From an uncultured Roseburia sp. (lineage in GTDB: Bacteria > Bacillota > Clostridia > Lachnospirales > Lachnospiraceae), in contig CAKREH010000002.1 in the NCBI GenBank assembly GCA_934317215.1, forward strand, positions 94,706 to 158,705: a stretch of DNA of 64,000 bases, given 5' to 3'. Positions 49,104 to 59,010 of this stretch are shown here, piece by piece (positions within the stretch are counted from its first letter, which is position 1; every line of letters begins with the position of its first letter). The position numbers and the translations under genes are program-made. Under the pieces are notes generated by a model. That model had not been told where the DNA came from. It saw only the letters and a program-made list of their open reading frames with translations, and searched no databases.

Positions 49104-51317
49104 TCATTTTTTCAATACAAATGAAGCTTTATTACCTGTCAAACTGTCTTTTCCGATAAATATTTCAAATTCTCCTGCTTCGCTCGCATAGATTCCATCC
49201 TCTGTCAAAAAACGAAGTTCCTGTTCTGTTATGGTAAAGACTACCTTTTTTTCCTCTCCAGGCAAAAGCGTAACCTTCTTAAAATCTTTCAATTCTTTGA
49301 CCGGGCGCACTACAGAAGCCGCAATATCATGGATATAAAGCTGCAGGGTTTCTGTTCCCGTGCAGTTTCCTGTATTTTTTACAGTCACCTCCGCTTCAAT
49401 CTGTCCCGATGTATCCATCCATGTCCGATCTAAATGAATATCTGATACCTCAAATGTTGTGTAACTCAGGCCATATCCAAATGGATACAATGGCTCATTT
49501 GGAATATCCAGATATTTCGAGCGGAATCTGTCTTTATCTTTGCCTTCTATATGTGGGCGTCCTGTTGAATATTCATTATAATGTACTGGTACCTGTCCTA
49601 CACAATATGGAAAGCTCATAGGCAGTTTTCCACTTGGATTATACTTTCCAAATAAAGTGTCCACAATTGCCCGCGCCCCTTCCGTTCCAGGCAGCCACAC
49701 CTGAAGGATAGCTTTTGCCTTTTTGTTTATTTCACGTATGTCTAACGGACGTCCTGAAAATAAAACCACTACAATATTTTGATTGACTTCCGCAATTCTA
49801 TCAAGCAATGCTTCCTGTACCTTAGGGATTCTGATATTTGCGTTACTGGTTGCTTCTCCCGACTGTAAACGGTCTTCTCCTATTGCAAGTACAACCATAT
49901 CTGCCTCTTTTGCTGCCTGTACTGCCCCTTGCAGCATATGATTCTCCTGCTCCTGCGTATAAGATTGCTGCTGCTGTTCTCCAAATCCTTCCAGACGTAC
50001 ATCCGCCCCTAACATTGGTGATCCCTGGCAAAATGTACTGTTTTCTAAAGTGTACTGTTCCTGTACCGCCTCATGCAGCGTCATAACATCTTTTGCATCT
50101 GCGATAAACGACCATGCTCCAAGCAGGTTTCTGCTATCTACATACGGACCAATAAAAGCGATCCTTTTTTGTTGCTCTAAAGGCAGGATATGTTCCTCGT
50201 TTTTCAACAAAACAAAAGATTTCTTTGCTGCTTCCCTCGCCAGATTCCGGTGCTCCTCACATAAAATGTATTCCTTTTCTTTTTTCTGATCTGCATCTTT
50301 ATATGGATTCTCAAAGAGACCCAGATTATTTTTAAGCCGCAGAATACGAAGACATGCCTCATCTATAAGTTCTTCTTTTATTTTTCCATCCCTGACCATC
50401 TGACACAGATTTTCACAGTAAATTCCTGTCATCATGTCAATATCTACGCCTGCTTCCACTGCACGCACTGCTGCCTCTTCTCTGTCTGCACAATATCCGT
50501 GATAAATGGTCTCCTCGATGGCTGCCCAGTCTGATATAAGTACACCATCGAACTTCATCTGCTCTCTCAAAATGTCCCGCATCAACTTTTTATTTCCAGT
50601 TGCCGGGATTCCATTGACTGTATTAAAAGATGTCATAACCAGAGCTGCACCTGCATCGATTCCCGCCTGATACGATGGCAGATAGAACTCTCTAAATGTA
50701 TGTTCTGAAAGTTCTACCGTATTATAATCTCTCCCTGCCGTCGGTGCACCATATCCTGCAAAATGTTTGACACATGCTGCGATTGCATAATTATCTTTTA
50801 AGCTGTTTCTCTGAAATCCGTGCACCATTGCTGCACAGAACAAACTGTTCAGGTAAGGATCTTCTCCTGTTGATTCCATGACACGTCCCCACCTTGCATC
50901 TCTGACCAGATCTGTCATAGGGGCAAATGTCACATGGAGACCACTGACCGAAGCCTCCTTTGCTGCCACAGATGCACACTGTTCTGACAATTCCGGTTCA
51001 AAGGAAGCTCCCTGCGCAAGCGGAATTGGAAACACTGTCTTATAACCATTTATGACATCTAACATAAACAGTAATGGAATATGGTGCGGATGCTTTTCCA
51101 TATAGTTTTTTTGTATACTTTTCAGGGTTTCAGCGCCCATGGATCCGATGACTGATCCTGCAAGATTTACATTGTCTTCTGTAAATCCCTTATCCGCCAT
51201 AGGACCTGTGGCAACGATCTCCCCATTAAAAAATCCTCCTGTCACCTGGCTCATCTGATTTACTTTTTCTTCCAGTGACATATCCCGCAAGAGTTCTATT
51301 AATTTCTGTTCTGTCAT
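49104..51317 (-). CDS. Glycoside hydrolase family 3 (BglX-type beta-glucosidase)
   Basis: A 737-residue cytoplasmic GH3 enzyme without signal peptide. The N-terminal barrel holds FAPMTDLVRDARWGRVMESTGEDPYLN, KHFAGYGAPTAGRDYN and the nucleophile Asp 263 in GVLISDWAAIEE. The alpha/beta sandwich and the C-terminal fibronectin III-like domain (EVTVKNTGNCTGTETLQLYI) follow. It should cleave beta-linked gluco- or xylo-oligosaccharides brought in by the adjacent ABC importer. Its start overlaps the end of the AraC-type regulator gene by 4 bp (ATGA), so they are translationally coupled. The exact glycan is not known. Confidence 0.93.
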   Translation of the reverse strand: MTEQKLIELLRDMSLEEKVNQMSQVTGGFFNGEIVATGPMADKGFTEDNVNLAGSVIGSMGAETLKSIQKNYMEKHPHHIPLLFMLDVINGYKTVFPIPLAQGASFEPELSEQCASVAAKEASVSGLHVTFAPMTDLVRDARWGRVMESTGEDPYLNSLFCAAMVHGFQRNSLKDNYAIAACVKHFAGYGAPTAGRDYNTVELSEHTFREFYLPSYQAGIDAGAALVMTSFNTVNGIPATGNKKLMRDILREQMKFDGVLISDWAAIEETIYHGYCADREEAAVRAVEAGVDIDMMTGIYCENLCQMVRDGKIKEELIDEACLRILRLKNNLGLFENPYKDADQKKEKEYILCEEHRNLAREAAKKSFVLLKNEEHILPLEQQKRIAFIGPYVDSRNLLGAWSFIADAKDVMTLHEAVQEQYTLENSTFCQGSPMLGADVRLEGFGEQQQQSYTQEQENHMLQGAVQAAKEADMVVLAIGEDRLQSGEATSNANIRIPKVQEALLDRIAEVNQNIVVVLFSGRPLDIREINKKAKAILQVWLPGTEGARAIVDTLFGKYNPSGKLPMSFPYCVGQVPVHYNEYSTGRPHIEGKDKDRFRSKYLDIPNEPLYPFGYGLSYTTFEVSDIHLDRTWMDTSGQIEAEVTVKNTGNCTGTETLQLYIHDIAASVVRPVKELKDFKKVTLLPGEEKKVVFTITEQELRFLTEDGIYASEAGEFEIFIGKDSLTGNKASFVLKK

Positions 51318-52918
51318 ATGCGTACTCCCTCTCCAAATTTTCTTCTATATTCCAGCGGCGTCAAGCCTGTATTTTCCTTAAACATTTTTGTAAAATAGGA
51401 AAAATTACTATATCCAATATGTAATGAAACTGTATTGATTGGAAGACTGCTGCCACATAAAAGTTTTTTTGCTTCGTCTACCCTTTTCTGCAATATATAA
51501 TTGCTTATAGATACTCCCTTTTCTTTTTTGAACATCCGAGACATATAGTCTGTATTCAAATAGACTAACTCTGCCAGTTCATCTCTGTGTATCTCTTCCC
51601 TGAAATGACTGTCAATATAGGTACATATCTGATCTGCGACAGAGTCTTCTTTTGTAATATATAATTTATATCCAACCGCTTTCCGTATCAGATTTTCTAC
51701 ATACTCCATCATTTCGTTAAATCCATTTACAGCGCCAAGCATGTAATTCTCACTCTCTTTATCTGAAAAAAGTGCATTGGCATAAATCCCCATCTCTGAC
51801 AGCCATACATACACCATCTGTGTAACGTCCGTCCTTAATGACAGCAAAAACTGCCGCGTGATCATCTCATTCTTCCTGACTGTCTCCAGATAACTGCGTA
51901 TGCTTGCTATGACTGCTTCCACTTCCTCCCCTGCCAAAAGGGTTTTCCATGTATCCAGCTCCAGATTTTTATAGACTGTTCCACTTGGTTGGAACTCATA
52001 CAGATATATAACCTCGTTCCATACCGACAGACTGCTTTCGCGCATCTTCCGCAAATCGTCAGCCTGTGCAGTCACTTCAGAAAATCCACTCCAATTTCCC
52101 GCTCCACACCAAAAATAGGAATGCACATGATCTGTCATCCATTGCACAAAATGATCGAGCAGATCTTTTTCCCTTATTTTTTCTCCTTCTTCCGGCATTT
52201 TATCCGTTGACAGAACCACCCAGTATCGACATTCATTTTCACAAAATACAGTGTCCACTCTGGCATAAAAGGAATGAAATAACTCCATCAACACATTTTG
52301 CATGATAAATTCGATGGTGGAAGGTTCCCACTTTTGTGTCTCTTCCGCTTTATGATCCATATAAAAACAGATCAGTTTAAAATATATCAATCCATCCTGA
52401 TACAGATCCATCCTTTTTGCAGATTCGCAGAACTGGTTTTGTGTCATGTTACCGCTTAATAGATTTCTCCAGATATCCTTTTGCAGGATTGTCCTGTCTT
52501 TTTCCCACTGCTCACTCGCTTCTGTAAGTTTTTCTATATGTTTTTCCTGAAGCACTGCCTGTTCTGCTTTTTTTAATGCTTCTTCCAGTTTTTCAAAATC
52601 AATTGGTTTTAACAGATATTCAACGCTTTCCAGCTGTATCGCACGTCTTGCATAGTCAAATTCCGCATAACTGGTCAGAAAAATAACCTGTATCCTGAAG
52701 TTCTGCTCACGCACCCATTGCACCAGATCAAATCCTGTTGCAGCAGGCATCACAATATCACTGATAATAATGTCCATTTTAACAGCTGTTATAATTTCCT
52801 GCGCCTGTTTCATAGTAAATGCTGTATAAATCTCAGTTATACCTGTCCGCTCCCAGCAGATATTTTTCTTTATACTTTCAATCACATAACGTTCATCATC
52901 CACCAGCAATAATTTCAT
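51314..52918 (-). CDS. YesN-type response regulator with AraC DNA-binding domain
   Basis: A 534-residue regulator. The receiver (1-120) has LLVDDE, phospho-acceptor Asp 54 in IIISDIVMPAATGFD, and the Lys of LLKPIDF. A long middle region (about 150-400) has no named fold. The C-terminal AraC pair of HTHs (about 430-530) ends with the signature IGYSNFSYFTKMFKENTGLTPLEYRRKF. It overlaps the kinase gene by 4 bp and the GH3 gene by 4 bp. It should activate the sugar locus when phosphorylated by the adjacent YesM-type kinase. Confidence 0.94.
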   Translation of the reverse strand: MKLLLVDDERYVIESIKKNICWERTGITEIYTAFTMKQAQEIITAVKMDIIISDIVMPAATGFDLVQWVREQNFRIQVIFLTSYAEFDYARRAIQLESVEYLLKPIDFEKLEEALKKAEQAVLQEKHIEKLTEASEQWEKDRTILQKDIWRNLLSGNMTQNQFCESAKRMDLYQDGLIYFKLICFYMDHKAEETQKWEPSTIEFIMQNVLMELFHSFYARVDTVFCENECRYWVVLSTDKMPEEGEKIREKDLLDHFVQWMTDHVHSYFWCGAGNWSGFSEVTAQADDLRKMRESSLSVWNEVIYLYEFQPSGTVYKNLELDTWKTLLAGEEVEAVIASIRSYLETVRKNEMITRQFLLSLRTDVTQMVYVWLSEMGIYANALFSDKESENYMLGAVNGFNEMMEYVENLIRKAVGYKLYITKEDSVADQICTYIDSHFREEIHRDELAELVYLNTDYMSRMFKKEKGVSISNYILQKRVDEAKKLLCGSSLPINTVSLHIGYSNFSYFTKMFKENTGLTPLEYRRKFGEGVRI

Positions 52919-54645
52919 TCCTGTGTATCGCTCCTTCCGATTTTATATGGAACATGAATATCCACAACGGCACCACCTAATGGACTATTGCTGAAATGGA
53001 TCTCTCCCTGATCCCCATAATAATACTGAAACCGCCTCATACAATTCCAAATACCGATATGTTTTCCATTATCAGAAATGCTTTGTCCGTTTTGCAGTTT
53101 ACATAATATTTCGTCTGGAAATCCTTTTCCCGTATCCGATATAAAAATATTAACGTATTTTTCATCGTCCCTGTCCTCAGGATATACCGTAACTGAGATC
53201 AGCATTTTTTCATCTGCCATCAATGCCTGTTTTGCAGCATTTTCAACATAAACCTGTATTAAGAATGGAAATATCTCCGCATCTGCCACTTCATCATGGA
53301 CTTCAAAATAATAGGTAAACTTATCCGGATACCGCAGCAGCAGGATTTTTAAATAATCTTCACAATGCTTTGATTCCGCTAAAACCAAAACTCTGTCCGT
53401 TGTATTCCGAAAAATATACGAAAGATAATCCGAGGTAATTTTTGTCATTGCCCTTGCGTGTTCATAATCGCCAAAGTCGATCATGCTGTAAATAAAATTC
53501 AGGCAATTCAAATAAAAATGTGGCCGGATCTGCATTTTCAGATAATCCATCTCTATTTTCTGTTTCTCTAATTCCCGTTCATACAGCGTGATCTTCAATT
53601 TACGGATCTGATGGATCATTGTACGGAATTTTCCATCAATCTGCTCTAATTCAAGCAGATTTCCTTCCGTCATATTCAGCATATATCCACCCTCATCATA
53701 TTGCTGAAGGTTTTGTGTGAACACTTTAAGCGGTTTCATAATATTGGAATACACATGAAAAAGTAAAATCCCACTCATAATAAGAATCATAAAGATCAAT
53801 ACTGTCATTCCGAGCAGACTTCCTGCCATCAGGCTTAAGACACCTCCGAAAGAGATCCCGATCCTGATCTCAAAGGGTGCTCTGGATAATCCCTGATGGA
53901 TCGTATAAGTATTTTTGGTATTCATACTTTGCGGCTCTGATATGATTCCACTCTGGTCTAACATACCTATACAGACCTCATCCTGATCGACAAGGCTTAC
54001 ATATCCATGCTTTCCCAACGAAAGCTTTGAGAATGGTTCTAAGATACTTTTTACATTTACAATGCATCCTAAGGCAATTCCATTTTTTTGTGCAATTTTG
54101 CAGATATATACCTCATCATCACACTCCAAAACATCCCACTTCCGCTTCACTGCATATGCCTTTTCATCTAATTTGTCTATCTGCTCACGGATAGACGCTG
54201 CAATCTCGGGTGACATTGTGTAATTTCCATCAGAAGACAGGGAAAGCTGATATAATTTATCCGTATCGTTTGTGTATAAAAAAATCCTGTATTCTGTTCC
54301 ATATTCCCATGCTGAAGAAAAATATTCTTCTCTGAGTTTTCCGATCGCATACTCCGAATAATCCCCATTCTTCATCAGATTTACATTTCCCCAGAATGTG
54401 GAATTTGTCTCGTTAGTATCCATAATCGTAGAAAAAAGATTCCGGCTGATCCTCAAAAAACGATTGTCAAGCTCCTGTGCATACAACTGTGCCATCTGGC
54501 TCATCTGTTCGTAAATCTGCCCACTTGTTTTGTTTAAAACATAAGTGCATCCTCCCAGAATAATTACCAGAATGACTGTCATTAAAATTAGTATTTGCTT
54601 ACTCTGTTGTGCTAAAGATTTCTTTTTTCGTCTTTTTAGATTCAT
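52915..54645 (-). CDS. YesM-type sensor histidine kinase
   Basis: A 576-residue membrane kinase. It has one N-terminal helix (about 18-38), an extracellular Cache-like sensor (about 40-265) and a second helix (about 270-297), followed by HAMP (IMKPLKVFTQNLQQYDEGG). The His_kinase domain has phospho-His 376 in LKMQIRPHFYLNCLNFIYSM. The ATPase lid has FISDTGKGFPDEIL and GIWNCMRRFQYYYG. It probably senses an extracellular sugar or the loaded binding protein and phosphorylates the adjacent AraC-type regulator. It is 27 bp after the permease genes in the same direction. Confidence 0.93.
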   Translation of the reverse strand: MNLKRRKKKSLAQQSKQILILMTVILVIILGGCTYVLNKTSGQIYEQMSQMAQLYAQELDNRFLRISRNLFSTIMDTNETNSTFWGNVNLMKNGDYSEYAIGKLREEYFSSAWEYGTEYRIFLYTNDTDKLYQLSLSSDGNYTMSPEIAASIREQIDKLDEKAYAVKRKWDVLECDDEVYICKIAQKNGIALGCIVNVKSILEPFSKLSLGKHGYVSLVDQDEVCIGMLDQSGIISEPQSMNTKNTYTIHQGLSRAPFEIRIGISFGGVLSLMAGSLLGMTVLIFMILIMSGILLFHVYSNIMKPLKVFTQNLQQYDEGGYMLNMTEGNLLELEQIDGKFRTMIHQIRKLKITLYERELEKQKIEMDYLKMQIRPHFYLNCLNFIYSMIDFGDYEHARAMTKITSDYLSYIFRNTTDRVLVLAESKHCEDYLKILLLRYPDKFTYYFEVHDEVADAEIFPFLIQVYVENAAKQALMADEKMLISVTVYPEDRDDEKYVNIFISDTGKGFPDEILCKLQNGQSISDNGKHIGIWNCMRRFQYYYGDQGEIHFSNSPLGGAVVDIHVPYKIGRSDTQE

Positions 54646-54672
54646 CTTCTTCCCAAACGCTATGATGTTCCC

Positions 54673-55575
54673 TTAACCTTTTACTGCCCCTAGCGTAATA
54701 CCCTCTGCGAAATATTTCTGTAAAAACGGATAAATGATAAATAATGGAAGCATTGCTATAAAAGCAATTGCCATCCTTATGGATGTTGTCGGAAGTTTTG
54801 CAACTTCTGCCCCTATATTTCCGGCAACCTTACCGCTTGCAAGATACTGGATATCAGTGATCATCTGATTCAAAAGATTCTGGATACTATATAATTTCTG
54901 TCCCTGATTTCCTGATAAATAGTATAAACCATTTGTCCAGTCATTCCAATATGCCAGTGCTGAAAATAATCCCATGGTTACCAGGATAGGTTTGCCAAGT
55001 GGAAACGTAATCTGCAAAAAGATTTTTGTGTGTCCTGCGCCATCAATTTTTGCCGCTTCATACAAAGCTTCCGGAATACTTGTCATAAAATAGCTCCGTA
55101 TCATCAGCACATTGTTCGCACTTAACAGCAAATTAGGAATTATCAGTGCCCATATTGTATTTTTTATATGAAAATAATTTACATACATCAGATATGTAGG
55201 TACTAAACCACCATTAAATAACATTGTAAAAAATACAAAAAAAGTAATCTGCCTTCTATAAGGCAAGGTCTTTACAGACAGCGGATATGCCAGCAACGCT
55301 GAAAACATAAGGTTTAAAAAAGTACCTATTACCGTAACTAAAATCGTAACACCATATGCACGGATGATTTTCTCTCCCTGTCTGATAATATACTGATATG
55401 CATAAAAACTTATTTTTTCCGGGAAAAAGGAATATCCATTCCGGATCAACACTGTTTCATCCGTGATGGATGAAATAAATACCAGCAAAAATGGTAAAAT
55501 AATGGTCAATGTCATCACGATCAGTATCAGATTGATCCAAAACTGGTATCTCTTTGTTTTTTTTGAATTTGTCAT
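54673..55575 (-). CDS. Carbohydrate ABC permease, LplC type
   Basis: A 300-residue permease with six helices, of the MalG-like branch found with polysaccharide importers (LplC/YtcP). It starts with the usual DETVLIRNGYSFFPEKISFYAYQYI external segment. The coupling loop is PEALYEAAKIDGAGHTKIFLQITFPLGKPIL (EAA motif), and the C-terminus is KYFAEGITLGAVKG, diagnostic for LplC relatives. It lies 14 bp after its LplB-like partner and should form the membrane channel for oligosaccharide uptake. No ATPase gene is present; such systems share a genome-encoded MsmK-type ATPase. Confidence 0.93.
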   Translation of the reverse strand: MTNSKKTKRYQFWINLILIVMTLTIILPFLLVFISSITDETVLIRNGYSFFPEKISFYAYQYIIRQGEKIIRAYGVTILVTVIGTFLNLMFSALLAYPLSVKTLPYRRQITFFVFFTMLFNGGLVPTYLMYVNYFHIKNTIWALIIPNLLLSANNVLMIRSYFMTSIPEALYEAAKIDGAGHTKIFLQITFPLGKPILVTMGLFSALAYWNDWTNGLYYLSGNQGQKLYSIQNLLNQMITDIQYLASGKVAGNIGAEVAKLPTTSIRMAIAFIAMLPLFIIYPFLQKYFAEGITLGAVKG

Positions 55576-55589
55576 AATGGACTCTCCTC

Positions 55590-56507
55590 CTAAAACAATG
55601 CTCTGTCTTTATCTACACGTCTAACAATCCAGTTACTTAACATGACAATGACAAAACCTACTAATGACTGGTATACACCCGCTGCGGATGACATACTGAT
55701 ATTTCCCTGTTCGATCAACGCACGATATACATACGTATCAATTACGTTTGTTGTTGGGAACAACACACCGGAGTTCATCGGAACCTGATAAAATAATCCA
55801 AAATCAGAATAGAAGATTCTTCCAATGCTCAATAATAACAGCGTAATGATTGTCGGTACCAGGCATGGCAATGTGATTTTTGTGATTTCCTGCCACTTTG
55901 TAGCTCCATCCAGTCTTGCTGCCTCATAATAAGTCGGATCAATACCGATCAGAGATGCAATATAAATCAGACATCCGTATCCCACTCCTTTCCAGCAGTT
56001 TGCAATGATAAGAATCGCCGGCCAGTATTTTGGTTTCTGATACCACTGGATCGGATCTATATGCAGTAATGGCAGGATCGTATTGTTTACAAGACCATTT
56101 TCGGCACTTAAAAGTGCATACACAATATAGCTCAGAATGACCATCGACATCAAAAATGGCAATAATATAGCACTCTGGTATATTTTTTTCATTTTTGTGT
56201 TCTTAACTTCACAGATTAAAATTGCGATTGCAATTCCAACGACCATATTGACAAGAATAAACGCTATATTATATAGCAATGTATTTCTTGTAATAATCCA
56301 GGCATCTTTTGACGAAAACAAAAATTTAAAATTATCCAGTCCTGCCCACGGACTTGCCAAAATTCCTTTTGAAAAATTTAACTTTTTGAATGCAAGTATA
56401 ATACCTGTCATCGGCAGATAATTATTGATCAACAGATATAATAATCCCGGAAGCATCATCAGATAGAGCGGCAGATATTCCTTAACTTTGTTCTTTTTCT
56501 TCTTCAT
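55590..56507 (-). CDS. Carbohydrate ABC permease, LplB type
   Basis: A 305-residue MalF-like permease, partner of the LplC-type protein. It opens with YLPLYLMMLPGLLYLLINNYLPMTGIILAFKKLNF and has the loop DPTYYEAARLDGATKWQEITKITLPCLVP (EAA motif). The end NWIVRRVDKDRALF is typical of the family. It is preceded by a terminator-like hairpin after the binding-protein gene, so permease expression is probably set below that of the binding protein. Sugar specificity is inferred from the GH3 enzyme. Confidence 0.93.
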   Translation of the reverse strand: MKKKKNKVKEYLPLYLMMLPGLLYLLINNYLPMTGIILAFKKLNFSKGILASPWAGLDNFKFLFSSKDAWIITRNTLLYNIAFILVNMVVGIAIAILICEVKNTKMKKIYQSAILLPFLMSMVILSYIVYALLSAENGLVNNTILPLLHIDPIQWYQKPKYWPAILIIANCWKGVGYGCLIYIASLIGIDPTYYEAARLDGATKWQEITKITLPCLVPTIITLLLLSIGRIFYSDFGLFYQVPMNSGVLFPTTNVIDTYVYRALIEQGNISMSSAAGVYQSLVGFVIVMLSNWIVRRVDKDRALF

Positions 56508-56523
56508 AAGTTTCTCCTTTTAT

Positions 56524-56560
56524 GAAAAAAGTCCCACGCTTTATCTGTGGGACTTCCCTT
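56524..56560 (-). terminator. Intra-operon terminator after the sugar-binding protein gene
   Basis: AAGTCCCACAG and CGTGGGACTT pair on the minus strand, followed by TTTTTT, between the binding-protein stop and the LplB start. A leaky stop at this point would keep the binding protein in excess over the permeases. Confidence 0.8.
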
Positions 56561-56570
56561 CTGAACCTGA

Positions 56571-58079
56571 TTATTTTGCTGCAAGAAAAGCATCTAACTG
56601 TTCCTGTTTTGCCTGGATCACTTCATTGATTCCCGCATCATCTAATGCCTCTAACAATTCCGGAATAAGTTCATCTGGATCTCCGGAACCGCTGTAAAGT
56701 GCTCCGCTGTATTGTTTTACAATATTGGAAAGAGCTGCGATCTCACTTGAATAATTACTGCTGTCAAATAAAAATCCTACTGCTTTGGAGCTCTTTGCAG
56801 AACCGTTAAATTCTTCCATTTTTTCCCATAATTGCGGATCGGAACCAGTCCATTTATAAGCGATAAACTGATTTGGCAATTCCCATCCAAGGTTTAAGTT
56901 ATAGCCTGCATTATCAGAAGTGATTCCTTCCGGGAAATTGATAACGCCATTATCAGCATCTTCTATCACATAGTCTTTATCCTGTTCACCCCAGTTTAAA
57001 AGATTCATGATCGCTGAACTTCCGTAGATATAATCCAGTACTTCCATTGTTTTCTCCGGATTTTCTGAATTCTGGGCAATTGAGAATGTAACACCGTTAT
57101 AGGATGAGCTATTTATGATTGGTTCATTATAAAACGGTACGATCTCAAATTCATAGCCGGTGGAGCTTTCAAATTCTACCGGTGTTCCAGGATGATAAGC
57201 AAAAAACAGTGAAAATAAATTTCCGGCCTTGCATACTGTTCTCCAGTTCTCTGTGTTGGTTCCTGCATCCTGGCTGATATATCCCTTCTGATACCAGTTA
57301 TGCAGCATGGTAGTTGTATCTTTAAACCAGTCTGTCGCAAAGAAGTTTTCTAATTTTGTGCTGTTCGTCTGATCCATGAGTACACCAAGATAATTGTTAT
57401 CTGACAGAGTATCTCCACGGAATAATCTTGTAGCCGGTGCATCATTCTCACTGCTCGAATATAACATTGTCATATCCGGTTCTCCCGCTTTTACTGTCGC
57501 AAAAATGTTTTCCAGATCTTTTGGTTCTTTAATCTGTGCTGTATCAATATTGTACTTTTCCACCAGATCTTTTCTCATAAATACGGCAGGAATGCTTCCT
57601 CGTTCAATCTGATTTGGTACGCCATATACGAAGCCATCAATCTGGTTGATCTTAGCTATATCCTCTCCATAAATCTGTTTGATGTTTGTTCCATATTTAT
57701 CGATCAGTTCAGACATATCTACAATCTGTCCAGCATTCATATACTGCACTGCATTGGTTGCCTGGGTATAAAAGACATCAATTTTTTCATCCCCTGATAA
57801 CATAAGCTGTAACTGCTGGCTTGCACTTGCCCACGGCAGCACAACAATATCAAGATTCGCATTAAGTTCCGGTTCAAGAATCTCATTGATTTTTTGTTCG
57901 ATCCTTTCTTCATCCGGCTGTGTGCTTCCATTCAGAACCATGGTAACTGTATATGGTTCATCCCCATTACCGTTATTTTTAGCTGAATCCTTTGATCCTC
58001 CTGCTTCTGAATTTCCGCATGCTGTCATGGACACAACCATAGACAAAGTAAGCATAGCTGCTAATATTCTTTTTTTCAT
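56571..58079 (-). CDS. Oligosaccharide-binding lipoprotein (family 1 extracellular)
   Basis: A 502-residue lipoprotein. The signal peptide ends VVSMTACGN, with lipid Cys about 21, and is followed by a Gly/Asn/Asp-rich linker. The binding fold resembles LipO/LplA-type proteins: DEERIEQKINEILEPELNANLDIVVLPW, MLSGDEKIDVFYTQATNAVQYMNAGQIVDMSELIDKYG and, later, NPEKTMEVLDYIYGSSAIMNLLNWG. It is the first gene of the beta-glucoside operon and delivers oligosaccharides to the LplB/LplC channel. The next gene lies behind a leaky terminator. Confidence 0.92.
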   Translation of the reverse strand: MKKRILAAMLTLSMVVSMTACGNSEAGGSKDSAKNNGNGDEPYTVTMVLNGSTQPDEERIEQKINEILEPELNANLDIVVLPWASASQQLQLMLSGDEKIDVFYTQATNAVQYMNAGQIVDMSELIDKYGTNIKQIYGEDIAKINQIDGFVYGVPNQIERGSIPAVFMRKDLVEKYNIDTAQIKEPKDLENIFATVKAGEPDMTMLYSSSENDAPATRLFRGDTLSDNNYLGVLMDQTNSTKLENFFATDWFKDTTTMLHNWYQKGYISQDAGTNTENWRTVCKAGNLFSLFFAYHPGTPVEFESSTGYEFEIVPFYNEPIINSSSYNGVTFSIAQNSENPEKTMEVLDYIYGSSAIMNLLNWGEQDKDYVIEDADNGVINFPEGITSDNAGYNLNLGWELPNQFIAYKWTGSDPQLWEKMEEFNGSAKSSKAVGFLFDSSNYSSEIAALSNIVKQYSGALYSGSGDPDELIPELLEALDDAGINEVIQAKQEQLDAFLAAK

Positions 58080-58261
58080 ACATTTTCTCCTCTCTGTGAC
58101 AGGTTAATATAAATCCACCTCTCTTCTGGTGTATCTTTATATTAATCATTTTCTTTCATCATCTCTATAACTGAACTGACTCGTCAATATCACTCTTTTG
58201 ACACTTTTTAACAAAATAACTCTAAAATGGAAGATACTTAAGATATCCTCCTATCCAACAT

Positions 58262-58684
58262 AACTATTTTTTCGGCTACCATCTCTACATGTACGTGGCA
58301 TCCGATTCTCACAGCGACCTTCCCATATTTCCGCTTTTGGAACGGGCTTCCCGGCATGACATGCTTTCGTTTCTACATTCCTTTTTCACGATAAAAGCAT
58401 ATCTTCCTGAATTCCGGATTGAAAAACTCCTTCTGGATTCCGCCCATGATGCTTATGCTGTCTATGAATACTGTTGTCGGGAAAAGATCACGCCTTTTAT
58501 CGACTTGAACCCCGGTCATACCGGACACTTCACTTATAAGAATGATTTCACAATCGACGATGATGGTGTTCCTGTCTGTAAGTTGGGCTTACGCATGCAT
58601 AAAGATGGTTATGTCCATTTCTCGAAAATCCTTTTCCTGCACGATATTCCGTTGTCAATTTTCGGTTGGAATCTCATTCATTGA
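58262..58684 (+). pseudogene. IS1182-like transposase fragment
   Basis: An open stretch starting without a start codon: FFGYHLYMYVASDSHSDLP, LLDSAHDAYAVYEYCCREKITPFIDLNPGHTGH and LRMHKDGYVHF. This matches the middle of IS1182-type DDE transposases, with an Asp in LLDSAHD. Both ends are missing (about 140 of some 450-500 residues) and no terminal inverted repeats were found. It abuts the small conserved gene copy 2, at the right edge of the beta-glucoside locus. Confidence 0.8.
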
Positions 58685-58696
58685 GATACCGAGAAG

Positions 58697-58927
58697 TTAT
58701 CCCTGATACCCGCAGCCTTCTCTTCCCGGCATATCTTCACTTTTCACATAGCGGGCATTGAACTCCATATTGATCTCACGCAGTTCTTTTTTCCCGTCGA
58801 TGTAATCCTGGTACATTTCCACGAGTCCGGACATGCAGCCATCGCAGGCTGCATCAATATTTCCTAATGATTCCGCAACGATCTTCTCCCGCTCTTCTTT
58901 TGTTGTCTCTGAAATTAAATAGCCCAT
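58697..58927 (-). CDS. Small conserved Cys-containing protein, copy 2
   Basis: A 77-residue protein, paralog of the gene at 48724 with only a few differences: MGYLISETTKEEREKIV, CDGCMSGLVEMYQDYIDGKKEL and GREGCGYQG. Here a proper ribosome site (AAGGAGAG) precedes the ATG at 58927, so this looks like the original copy. It lies 83 bp downstream of the MarR gene on the same strand and may belong to that operon. Function unknown; the two CxxC-like cysteines might bind metal or act in redox. Confidence 0.7.
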   Translation of the reverse strand: MGYLISETTKEEREKIVAESLGNIDAACDGCMSGLVEMYQDYIDGKKELREINMEFNARYVKSEDMPGREGCGYQG

Positions 58928-59010
58928 TGCATTTCTCTCCTTTTCTTCAAATGCTGTGTTTACTATTACACTTGATTTCATTCCATATCTGATTTCAGTT
59001 CGTATTTTGT

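Noticed and set aside
48724..58927. Integrative element or prophage carrying the beta-glucoside locus
   Set aside because: No integrase, relaxase, phage gene or tRNA attachment site is present. Only direct repeats and an IS fragment support mobility, so I describe it as a repeat-flanked module.
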